Shown in pieces: positions 7,999-13,549 of a stretch of DNA of 13,549 nucleotides. The stretch comes from Acidobacteriaceae bacterium. Lineage in GTDB: Bacteria; Acidobacteriota; Terriglobia; Terriglobales; Acidobacteriaceae. The number at the start of each line of letters is the position of its first letter. Positions within the stretch are counted from its first letter, which is position 1. The stretch is taken from assembly GCA_030040115.1 (NCBI GenBank), contig JASHUH010000233.1:1-13549 (forward strand), read 5' to 3'. Position numbers and translations under genes: made by a program. The notes below the pieces were generated by a model that saw only the letters and a program-made list of their open reading frames with translations, did not search any database and had not been told where the DNA came from.

Positions 7999-9279
7999 GT
8001 GGAACTGCTGAATTTAGAGAAATACAAAGCGGACATTCATCGGACCCTGATCGCGAAGTTGGATCTGGAGAAGCTCTCCCGCGTCAATTCCGGCCAGGCG
8101 CGGCAGGCCGTCTCGGGCATCGTGAAAGAGATCATCTCCGAGCAGCATGTGCCGCTCAATTACGACGAGCAGGAGCGCATTCAAGCCGACTTGCTCGACG
8201 AAGTCTTCGGACTGGGCCCGCTCGAGCCCTTGCTCCGCGATCCGAAGATCTCCGACATCCTGGTGAACGACAAGGAACACGTCTTCGTTGAAAAAGGCGG
8301 CCTGTTGCAGAAGGTCAACACCGCGTTTCGCGACGATCGCCATCTGCTCCAGATCATCGACCGCATTGTTTCGCGCGTGGGCCGCCGTGTGGACGAGTCT
8401 TCGCCCATGGTCGATGCGCGCCTGCCCGACGGCTCCCGCGTCAACGCCATCATTCCGCCGCTGGCCCTTGACGGCCCCTCGCTGTCGATTCGCCGCTTCG
8501 GCACCGGGCCCCTGGCCGCGAACCAGCTGGTGCAGTTGAAGAGTATTTCGGCGGAGATGATGGAGGTGCTTTCCGCCGCGGTGCGGGCGCGCATCAGCAT
8601 CCTGGTGGCGGGCGGCACCGGCGCCGGGAAAACCACGTTTCTCAACATTCTCTCCCAATACATTCCTAATAACGAGCGGATGGTGACCATTGAGGACGCG
8701 GCCGAACTCCGCCTGGCGCAGGAAAACATCGTCCGTTTGGAAACACGGCCCCCCAACATTGAGGGCCAGGGCGCGATCCGCCAGCGGCAATTGCTGATCA
8801 ACGCACTGCGCATGCGGCCGGACCGCATCATCGTCGGCGAGGTGCGCGGCGAGGAAGCCTTCGACATGCTCCAGGCCATGAATACCGGCCACGAGGGCTC
8901 GATGACCACCATCCACGCCAACACCCCGCGCGACGCCATTTCGCGCCTGGAGTCGATGGTGGCGATGTCGAACATGAACCTGCCGGAGAAGTCGGTGCGG
9001 CAGCAGATCGCTGCGGCGATCACCATCGTGGTGCAAGCCAACCGCATGAGCGATGGCACGCGCAAAATCACCAGCGTATCGGAGATCACCGGCATGGAAG
9101 AGAACGTGATCAGCATGCAGGAGATTTTCAGCTTTCAGAAAAAGGGCATCGGGCCCGACGGCCGCGTGATCGGGGTCTTCACGCCTAGCCGCATTCGTCC
9201 CCGCTTTCTCGAACGGCTGCGCGTCTCGGGCGTGATCCTGCCGCCCAGCATTTTCGAGAAGGAAACTATGGTGAATTGA
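7999..9279 (+). CDS. cpaF: CpaF/TadA secretion ATPase of the Tad pilus
   Basis: A 426-residue hexameric ATPase of the type II/IV secretion family that powers assembly, and in some species retraction, of Flp pili. Residues 1-140 form the N-terminal domain. The motor domain shows Walker [10 protein letters not shown] at 205-213, the Asp box TIEDAAEL at 230-237, Walker [10 protein letters not shown] at 276-284 with catalytic Glu281, and the His box [12 protein letters not shown] at 297-308. The tetracysteine zinc motif of PilB-type enzymes is absent, as expected for CpaF. The start is GTG at 7999 with AAGGGAAGG six bases upstream; the protein from there matches the family start well. It follows cpaE after 36 bases and precedes tadB by 37, so the genes are probably cotranscribed. 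Confidence 0.96.
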   Translation: MELLNLEKYKADIHRTLIAKLDLEKLSRVNSGQARQAVSGIVKEIISEQHVPLNYDEQERIQADLLDEVFGLGPLEPLLRDPKISDILVNDKEHVFVEKGGLLQKVNTAFRDDRHLLQIIDRIVSRVGRRVDESSPMVDARLPDGSRVNAIIPPLALDGPSLSIRRFGTGPLAANQLVQLKSISAEMMEVLSAAVRARISILVAGGTGAGKTTFLNILSQYIPNNERMVTIEDAAELRLAQENIVRLETRPPNIEGQGAIRQRQLLINALRMRPDRIIVGEVRGEEAFDMLQAMNTGHEGSMTTIHANTPRDAISRLESMVAMSNMNLPEKSVRQQIAAAITIVVQANRMSDGTRKITSVSEITGMEENVISMQEIFSFQKKGIGPDGRVIGVFTPSRIRPRFLERLRVSGVILPPSIFEKETMVN

Positions 9280-9316
9280 ACCGGGCCAGGAGCTTCGGGG
9301 AAAGGAGGGTCGAACC

Positions 9317-10288
9317 ATGGGATTGATCATCGTGCTGGTATTCGTGGGCGTCTTCGTAGCCATCGCGCTGCCGCTAGTGGCCAACGCCCTTACGCCTTCG
9401 CAGAGCGCACGTCAGGCTTTAGCCACCCTGCACTCGGCCCTCGAGGGCGAAAGCCTCGAGGCTCGCCAGCAGACCATCGATCTGCGCAAGAACGACCAGC
9501 TCAGCAGTATTCCCTGGCTGAACCGAAAACTGCTGAGCCTCGAGGTGGCCCCGCTTCTGCACCGATTACTCAGTCAGGCGGAACTGAGTTGGAGCGCCGG
9601 CAGGTTGATGGGCATGACCGGCGTCTGCTTTGTCCTTCCTATCTGCGTTATTTATCTGCGCTTCGGGGTGTTGCTGCCGGCGCTCGCCGCCGGGTTGGGC
9701 CTGTCCTTACTACCCATGGGTTGGGTGCTGTTCAAGCGCAGCCGGCGTTTCGGCAAGTTTGAAAAAGGCCTGCCCGAGGCGCTCGATCTGATGGTGAGCG
9801 CGCTCCGCGCCGGCCATAGTCTGAATGCGGCCATGGGCCTGGTGGGGCGGGAGTGCGCCGCCCCCGTGGGGACGGAATTCAACATCTGTTTCGAGGAGCA
9901 GAACTTCGGCCTGGAGATGAAAGTCGCCCTGGATAACCTCCTCGAACGCGTTCCCTTGCAGGATCTGCGCATCGTCGCCACCGCCATCATGATTCAGAAA
10001 GAGAGCGGCGGCAATCTCGCCGAGGTTCTCGACAAGACATCGAACCTGATCCGCGAACGTTTCCGGCTGAAGCGCCAGATTCGCGTGCACACTGCGCAGG
10101 GGCGGCTGACGGGCTGGATTCTCACGCTGGTGCCGGTGGCGCTGGGCATCGTAATGTACTTCGTCAATCCGCAAATGATGAGCGTTCTCTGGCGCCGCTC
10201 CATCGGAATCAAGATGATGTGGGGCGCGGGAATCATGACCTTGATCGGCGGATTCATTATCAACCGCATTGTCGATATCGACGTGTGA
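9317..10288 (+). CDS. tadB: TadB, inner-membrane platform protein of the Tad pilus
   Basis: A 323-residue polytopic membrane protein with a T2SSF (GspF-type) domain at about 150-275, seen in LPEALDLMVSALRAGHSLNAA and the later QKESGGNLAEVLDKTSNLIRERFR region. There is one N-terminal hydrophobic segment (residues 2-25), two in the middle (about 100-145) and two at the end (about 265-320), the usual Tad layout. TadB and TadC form the platform on which the CpaF ATPase works. The start is well fixed by AAAGGAGGG eight bases before the ATG. Its stop codon overlaps the ribosome-binding site of tadC, which suggests translational coupling. Confidence 0.94.
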   Translation: MGLIIVLVFVGVFVAIALPLVANALTPSQSARQALATLHSALEGESLEARQQTIDLRKNDQLSSIPWLNRKLLSLEVAPLLHRLLSQAELSWSAGRLMGMTGVCFVLPICVIYLRFGVLLPALAAGLGLSLLPMGWVLFKRSRRFGKFEKGLPEALDLMVSALRAGHSLNAAMGLVGRECAAPVGTEFNICFEEQNFGLEMKVALDNLLERVPLQDLRIVATAIMIQKESGGNLAEVLDKTSNLIRERFRLKRQIRVHTAQGRLTGWILTLVPVALGIVMYFVNPQMMSVLWRRSIGIKMMWGAGIMTLIGGFIINRIVDIDV

Positions 10289-10298
10289 GGGGAAAAAT

Positions 10299-11210
10299 AT
10301 GGGTTTTGCGATTCTGACATTCGCGGCGATTTTCCTCCTGGTGGGCAGCGGCGGCCTGCTGCTGTTTTATCGCGAGACCATGCTGAAACGGCTCGCCGAA
10401 GCCATCGATCCCCGCCCCAGAAAAAAGTCGCTGCGCGCGGCGCTGCAGCAGACCGGATTCTCACTGGGCAACATGGTGGAACGACTCGAGCAAGTCATGC
10501 CCAAGAGCCAGGCCGAAGTCTCTGTGGTTGTGCAACGGCTGGTCCGCGCCGGTTACCGCAACGAATCGGCGGTGAAGGTTTTTTATGGCTGCAAAGTCAT
10601 CGTGCCGCTGGCGCTCTGCGCCGTGGCGCTGGTGACGAAATTGCACGCCTTCAGCCCGTTTTTCATCTATGCCGTCTGCCTCGGCTTGGGCTTTTTGCTG
10701 CCCGACTTCTGGTTGGGCAAAAAGATCAAGGCGCGGCAGAAGCGCCTTCGCCGCGGGCTTCCCGATGTTCTCGACTTGCTGGTCATCTGCATTGAAGCCG
10801 GCCTGAGCATGGATCAGGCCACGGCCCGCACGGCGCAGGAGTTGGAGAAGGCGCAGCCGGATTTGTGCGATGAACTGCGGGTGGTGGTGCTCGAACAGCG
10901 CGCCGGCCGCGCGCGCGCCGACGCCTGGCGCAACCTGGCCGAGCGCACCGACGAGGAAGGCCTGAGGAACCTGGTTTCCATGCTCGTGCAGGCGGAGCAG
11001 TTCGGCACCAGCGTCGCCAAAACCCTCAGGGTGCATGCCGAGACGCTGCGTTCGCAGCGGGTGCAAATGGTGGAGGAAGTCGCGGCCAAGACTTCGGTCA
11101 AGCTGGTGTTTCCACTGGTTCTGTTTATTTTTCCGGCCCTGTTTCTGGTCACCTTGGGGCCGTCCATCATTCTCATGTCGGAATCGTTCCAGAAGTTCTT
11201 CAAACAATGA
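10299..11210 (+). CDS. tadC: TadC, inner-membrane platform protein of the Tad pilus
   Basis: A 303-residue membrane protein with a T2SSF domain at about 147-275 (LRRGLPDVLDLLVICIEAGLSMDQA and RVQMVEEVAAKTSVKL), an N-terminal membrane segment, a central pair at about 95-135 and a C-terminal hydrophobic hairpin. It pairs with TadB as the assembly platform. The ATG at 10299 is chosen because GAGGGG, which overlaps the tadB stop, lies six bases upstream; an in-frame ATG at 10269 inside tadB would add ten unconserved residues. Sixteen bases after its stop comes a very strong ribosome-binding site for a small reading frame. Confidence 0.94.
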   Translation: MGFAILTFAAIFLLVGSGGLLLFYRETMLKRLAEAIDPRPRKKSLRAALQQTGFSLGNMVERLEQVMPKSQAEVSVVVQRLVRAGYRNESAVKVFYGCKVIVPLALCAVALVTKLHAFSPFFIYAVCLGLGFLLPDFWLGKKIKARQKRLRRGLPDVLDLLVICIEAGLSMDQATARTAQELEKAQPDLCDELRVVVLEQRAGRARADAWRNLAERTDEEGLRNLVSMLVQAEQFGTSVAKTLRVHAETLRSQRVQMVEEVAAKTSVKLVFPLVLFIFPALFLVTLGPSIILMSESFQKFFKQ

Positions 11211-11226
11211 GGGAAGGAGGAAAAGT

Positions 11227-11322
11227 ATGGACAGCGTCGCCATCGTCCGGGTTGTTGCCGGAGTGCTGTTTGTCGTGGTGCTGGCGTTCTTAGTGCAGCG
11301 CCGCCGCTCGCGGGTGAAGTAG
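11227..11322 (+). CDS. 31-residue single-span membrane microprotein, copy 1
   Basis: I do not recognise this gene. It encodes 31 residues: a short N-terminus (MDSVAIVR), one hydrophobic span of about 16 residues (VVAGVLFVVVLAFLV) and a strongly basic tail (QRRRSRVK). By the positive-inside rule the tail should be cytoplasmic and the N-terminus outside. AAGGAGG six bases upstream of the ATG is among the best ribosome-binding sites in the window, and the frame lies only 16 bases after tadC. A paralogue lies about 110 bases downstream, sharing 25 of 31 residues, with nine codons differing only synonymously against six that change a residue, which argues for selection on protein sequence. It has no prepilin cleavage motif, so it is not a Flp pilin. 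A small accessory subunit of the TadB/TadC platform is one possibility. Confidence 0.75.
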   Translation: MDSVAIVRVVAGVLFVVVLAFLVQRRRSRVK

Positions 11323-11366
11323 CGCCAAAGTCGGGCCCGTGTTCTCGGCGTTAGCCAGTTCGGCTG

Positions 11367-11378
11367 GGCTCATGAGCC
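11367..11378. repeat. Perfect 12-bp palindrome between the two microprotein genes
   Basis: GGCTCATGAGCC is fully self-complementary and lies in the 111-base spacer separating the twin small genes. A nearby CGTGC/GCACG pair (about 11378-11399) could form another stem. Whether it acts in DNA (operator) or in RNA (processing or stability) cannot be told. Confidence 0.3.
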
Positions 11379-11433
11379 GTGCTTTTCGCGCGTGGCACGT
11401 AATCGGAAAGTTTAGCGGAGAGGAGAAATCGCA

Positions 11434-11529
11434 ATGGATCCGGTCACCATTACTCGGGTTGTTGCGGGTGTGGCGTTTGTTGTTGTGCTGATGTTTTTGG
11501 TGCAGCGCCGCCGCACGCGCGTGAAGTAG
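11434..11529 (+). CDS. 31-residue single-span membrane microprotein, copy 2
   Basis: A paralogue of the preceding small gene, again exactly 31 residues: N-terminus MDPVTITR, hydrophobic span VVAGVAFVVVLMFLV and basic tail QRRRTRVK. The six replaced positions are 3, 5, 7, 14, 20 and 28; the RVVAG start, the FVVVL core and the tail are kept. AGGAG lies eight bases before the ATG. Equal length, conserved topology and many third-position changes support a real coding gene that arose by tandem duplication. No known family comes to mind. The predicted product sits in the inner membrane with its tail in the cytoplasm. Followed by a long structured gap before the PilZ gene. Confidence 0.75.
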   Translation: MDPVTITRVVAGVAFVVVLMFLVQRRRTRVK

Positions 11530-11797
11530 CACGGGAACTGCTTTGAGCGCCGGCGGCGCGCGAAAGATTCGCGCCCCGGCACAGATTTGAAAGGTTTGGC
11601 CGCAGTATTGCCGCGCCGCCTGACGGGCGGCCCGGCAAGGGCCTTTGACTGCGGAGAAAAGAAAGGCCGCCGTTTTCGGCGCCTCGCGATTGAACTGAGG
11701 GCCAAATTACCACGAATGGAGCACGAGATTGGCAAGGTTCGGCAATGATTTGGCGGAAGCCGCCGTGGTGGACTTCCCGAGCCGGAAAGGAGGAACC
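11530..11797 (+). other. Structured gap with three strong stem-loops ahead of the PilZ gene
   Basis: No gene is visible here. Three GC-rich stem-loops follow each other on the plus strand. The first (11549-11580) pairs GCCGG/CCGGC and GGCGCG/CGCGCC with one bulged C and a 9-base loop. The second (11600-11654) has an outer 7-bp stem CCGCAGT/ACTGCGG enclosing an inner hairpin TTGCCG...CGGCAA with CCGCC/GGCGG arms around the loop. The third (11665-11683) pairs GGC/GCC and GCCG/CGGC around TTTT with one bulged C. No long T-tract follows any of them. This may be an attenuator, a processing or stability element, or a structured regulatory RNA. Confidence 0.5.
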
Positions 11798-12766
11798 ATG
11801 AATTCGCGCATTCATTGTGCTTACAACCAGACCCGGGAGTGCTTTCTTGGCTTGGAAGTGACCGCCGTCGATGTGCCCTACGCAGAGCTGGTGGAAGTGA
11901 TGAAGACGCTCGCCATCAAATCCGGCGAAGGTTTATGGATCGCTCCGTTCCGAGGCATTCCCTCGGCCGGCGTGACCGCGCCTCTGGATTTGATCTACCT
12001 CGACGGCGCCTGCCGCGTCCTCGATCTGGTCGAGTCCTTTCCCACTTTTCACGTCAGCCCTTCGACCCCGCAGCCGGACAGCATCCTGGCTCTCCCGGCG
12101 CATTCCATTTATTCCTCGCAAACCCAGATCGGAGAACAATTGGTGCTCTGCGTGGCCGAGGAGATGCAGCAGCGGCTGGACCAGTTGGCCGGAGGCAGCG
12201 CAGCCGGGAGCGTCCAAAGCGCGGTGCTGCTCAGGGAAAAGCCGCTTTGGAGCGACGGCCGGGGCATGCTCGAATTCGAAAGTCAGGCTTCGGGAATCCG
12301 CAACGGCGGGCATCCGCAACGCCATGAGATGGAACTCCTGAAGCCGGGTTCGAAGTCGCCCAATCCTCCGCGGAGCTGGCTGGACCGCTGGTGGTCGCCC
12401 GATCCCCGCAGAGCTCCGCGCGAGGCCGCTCCGGGATTGGCGGCGTACTACTGGAACGGCGCCGCGCCCGAGGCGCACGGGGTTCGCGACATCAGCTCCT
12501 CCGGACTCTATCTGGTCACCGAAGAGCGTTGGTATCCGGGGACCCTGGTGTTAATGACTCTGCAGAGAACCGAGTGTGGGGAAGAAGTCGCCGAGCGTTC
12601 TATTGCTGTGCAATCGCGCGCGGTGCGGTGGGGCCAGGACGGCGTGGGTCTGCAGTTTGAACTGCCTGACGGAGGGGATTCACGGCTGGTGCGCGATTCG
12701 ATGCTGGATGGAGTGAGCAGGAAGGAATTTGACCGCTTCCTCCATCAGCTTCGGAAGCGCAAATGA
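11798..12766 (+). CDS. DUF192-like domain fused to a C-terminal PilZ domain
   Basis: A 322-residue protein with no signal peptide or membrane span, so probably cytoplasmic. Residues 15-118 resemble DUF192, a family of unknown function: SGEGLWIAP, then APLDLIYLDG, then RVLDLV and IGEQLVL in the usual order. Residues 120-200 are a polar linker. Residues 204-290 are a PilZ domain with both cyclic-di-GMP-binding motifs: RxxxR as RRAPR at 204-208 and D/NxSxxG as DISSSG at 231-236, followed by WYPGT and AVRWG...GVGLQF strands. It should therefore bind cyclic-di-GMP. AAAGGAGG just ahead of the ATG at 11798 fixes the start; an upstream in-frame TTG at 11729 is rejected. Its place within the Tad operon, between the platform genes and the pseudopilins, suggests that it links cyclic-di-GMP to pilus assembly. 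DUF192 assignment is by pattern and less sure than PilZ. Confidence 0.85.
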   Translation: MNSRIHCAYNQTRECFLGLEVTAVDVPYAELVEVMKTLAIKSGEGLWIAPFRGIPSAGVTAPLDLIYLDGACRVLDLVESFPTFHVSPSTPQPDSILALPAHSIYSSQTQIGEQLVLCVAEEMQQRLDQLAGGSAAGSVQSAVLLREKPLWSDGRGMLEFESQASGIRNGGHPQRHEMELLKPGSKSPNPPRSWLDRWWSPDPRRAPREAAPGLAAYYWNGAAPEAHGVRDISSSGLYLVTEERWYPGTLVLMTLQRTECGEEVAERSIAVQSRAVRWGQDGVGLQFELPDGGDSRLVRDSMLDGVSRKEFDRFLHQLRKRK

Positions 12767-12803
12767 AAAGGCGTACGGAGACGCGAGGAAATTTGCGAAA
12801 GAC

Positions 12804-12836
12804 GGCGCGGTTGAACAAGAAAGATTAACCGGCGCC
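12804..12836 (+). other. Stem-loop next to the tadE ribosome-binding site
   Basis: GGCGC-GGTT (12804-12812) can pair with AACC (12827-12830) and GCGCC (12832-12836), leaving one bulged G and a 14-base A-rich loop. The stem runs straight into seven consecutive G's (12837-12843), the only plausible ribosome-binding site for the TadE-like gene. It could protect the transcript end or modulate access of ribosomes. Confidence 0.4.
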
Positions 12837-12850
12837 GGGGGGGTAGAAAG

Positions 12851-13426
12851 ATGAAATGCGTAAACAGGCTCGGTCAACAGGCAATGGCCCTTGTCCGCGG
12901 CCATAAATCCGAAGAAGCCAGGCGCACGGGCCCGCGCTCAACCGCCATCCGCTGGGCCCGGCGAGCGTGGTCTTCGAGTGGCGAGGAAGGAACCTCACTG
13001 GTGGAGTTCGCCATTGTGCTGCCGCTGCTGATGACCATTTTAACTGGCGGGGCCTCATTTTGCATGGCCCTCTATAGCTTTCAGCAGCTTGGCTACGCCG
13101 GTTCCAACGCCGCGCAACTGCTCGCCGCCGAGCAAGGCCTGATCACCGATCCCTGCGCCACCACCGCGAGCACAGTGACGGCGGCGCTGCCTAACTGGAC
13201 GCCCTCGAAGATTACCTACACGGTCACGATCACCGATTCGAGCGGCGCGGCCCATACCTTCGGGCCCACCGCCGGAAGTTCGTTTTCCTGCACCTCCGGC
13301 GCGGCGGATATGGCGGCCAATGAACCAGTCACAGTGCAGGTTAGCTATCAATACACATGGTTCCCCATTTTGTCATATAGCCCTTCGAGCAGTTTGACCA
13401 GCTCGGAATCGGCGCTCATGGAATGA
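12851..13426 (+). CDS. tadE: TadE-like pseudopilin of the Tad pilus
   Basis: A 191-residue protein with the TadE signature: EEGTSLVEFAIVLPLL, one membrane span at about 53-75, and a Ser/Thr-rich extracytoplasmic domain with three cysteines (Cys108, Cys143 and others nearby) that may form a disulphide. The sequence G-TSLVE-F fits prepilin-peptidase processing after Gly47, with Glu52 as the conserved +5 residue, so the CpaA peptidase of this operon is the likely processing enzyme. The 47-residue basic leader before that site is long for the family. No better in-frame start with a binding site is seen further in. TadE proteins are minor pseudopilins needed for Flp pilus assembly. The gene follows the PilZ gene after 84 bases and precedes a TadG-like gene by 16. 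Confidence 0.87.
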   Translation: MKCVNRLGQQAMALVRGHKSEEARRTGPRSTAIRWARRAWSSSGEEGTSLVEFAIVLPLLMTILTGGASFCMALYSFQQLGYAGSNAAQLLAAEQGLITDPCATTASTVTAALPNWTPSKITYTVTITDSSGAAHTFGPTAGSSFSCTSGAADMAANEPVTVQVSYQYTWFPILSYSPSSSLTSSESALME

Positions 13427-13442
13427 AAGGAAGAGTGATGCA

Positions 13443-13549
13443 ATGATACGGCAGGCAAGTTCGTTTTGGAATCGGATGGTTCACCAGGAGCATGGGCAGG
13501 CGGCGGTGATCTTCGCCTTCTCCATTGTCTCCTTTCTCGGTCTGGCGGG
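13443..13549 (+). CDS. TadG-like Tad pilus protein, 5' part only
   Basis: Only the first 35 codons are in the window. The frame begins MIRQASSFW, and after a short basic leader shows HGQAAVIFAFSIVSFLGLA, the Gly-Gln followed by a hydrophobic segment typical of the N-terminal Tad/TadG-like domain. Such proteins are anchored by this segment with a large periplasmic part and are usually encoded next to TadE. AAAGGAAG precedes the ATG at 13443; another ATG at 13438 is closed by a stop after two codons. The rest lies beyond the window edge, so full length and any von Willebrand domain cannot be judged. Confidence 0.72.
   Translation, partial: MIRQASSFWNRMVHQEHGQAAVIFAFSIVSFLGLA

Noticed and set aside
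8014..9384. Long antisense open frame (456 codons) across cpaF and into tadB
   Set aside because: It mirrors a strongly conserved gene in GC-rich DNA, has no family motif, and its composition (His, Arg and Gly rich) is typical of an antisense shadow.
11393..11407. A perfect sigma-54 -24 element TGGCACG ahead of the second microprotein
   Set aside because: The -12 position reads GA instead of GC, and the predicted start would fall at the ribosome-binding site of the small gene.
11227..11529. The small frames as truncated Flp pilins
   Set aside because: There is no Gly-xxxx-Glu processing site and no leader, and the basic tail after the span is unlike Flp.
11730..11744. A sigma-54-like TGGCAAGG...GGCA ahead of the PilZ gene
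   Set aside because: GG and GC are 11 bases apart instead of 12, a spacing known to abolish these promoters.

Overview
The window reads as chromosomal DNA from a GC-rich bacterium, most likely a member of the Acidobacteriota. That placement is an inference from gene content: the tail of an ADOP/MacB-type ABC permease, a bacterial pyruvate phosphate dikinase, and a Tad pilus locus with a PilZ protein in its middle. No rRNA or marker gene is present to confirm it.

Left part (1-3985). The window opens on what looks like a broken ABC-transporter permease: only the C-terminal 262 codons are readable, with an in-frame stop just upstream and no early start codon. A 300-base gap follows, holding three GC-rich hairpins directly in front of a complete pyruvate phosphate dikinase gene (ppdK). 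A perfect 11-bp stem-loop lies between ppdK and the convergent regulator gene and probably terminates both transcripts.

Middle (3986-6118). On the minus strand lies an NtrC-type sigma-54 activator whose receiver domain keeps the phospho-acceptor Asp but has lost the conserved Thr/Ser and Lys. A 720-base divergent intergenic region separates it from the pilus operon. Near its right end are three GTATAC/GTGTAC-centred motifs, and about 60 bases beyond the last of them is a good -24/-12 sigma-54 promoter candidate. The spacing fits an enhancer plus promoter, so the neighbouring activator is the obvious candidate to switch on the pilus operon.

Right part (6119-13549), all on the plus strand: prepilin peptidase (cpaA/tadV), CpaE/TadZ localisation ATPase, CpaF/TadA secretion ATPase, TadB and TadC platform proteins, two tandem paralogous 31-residue single-membrane-span microproteins, a 268-base gap containing three strong stem-loops, a fusion of a DUF192-like domain to a C-terminal PilZ domain, a TadE-like pseudopilin, and the start of a TadG-like protein cut by the window edge. 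Together these form the inner-membrane and cytoplasmic machine of a Tad/Flp pilus: CpaF powers assembly on the TadB/TadC platform, CpaE positions it, CpaA processes prepilins, and the PilZ protein could couple it to cyclic-di-GMP. The Flp pilin, the CpaB/RcpC protein, the CpaC/RcpA secretin and TadD are not in this window.

The least explained elements are the twin microproteins, the structured RNA that follows them, the DUF192-PilZ fusion, and the sigma-54 enhancer/promoter arrangement.
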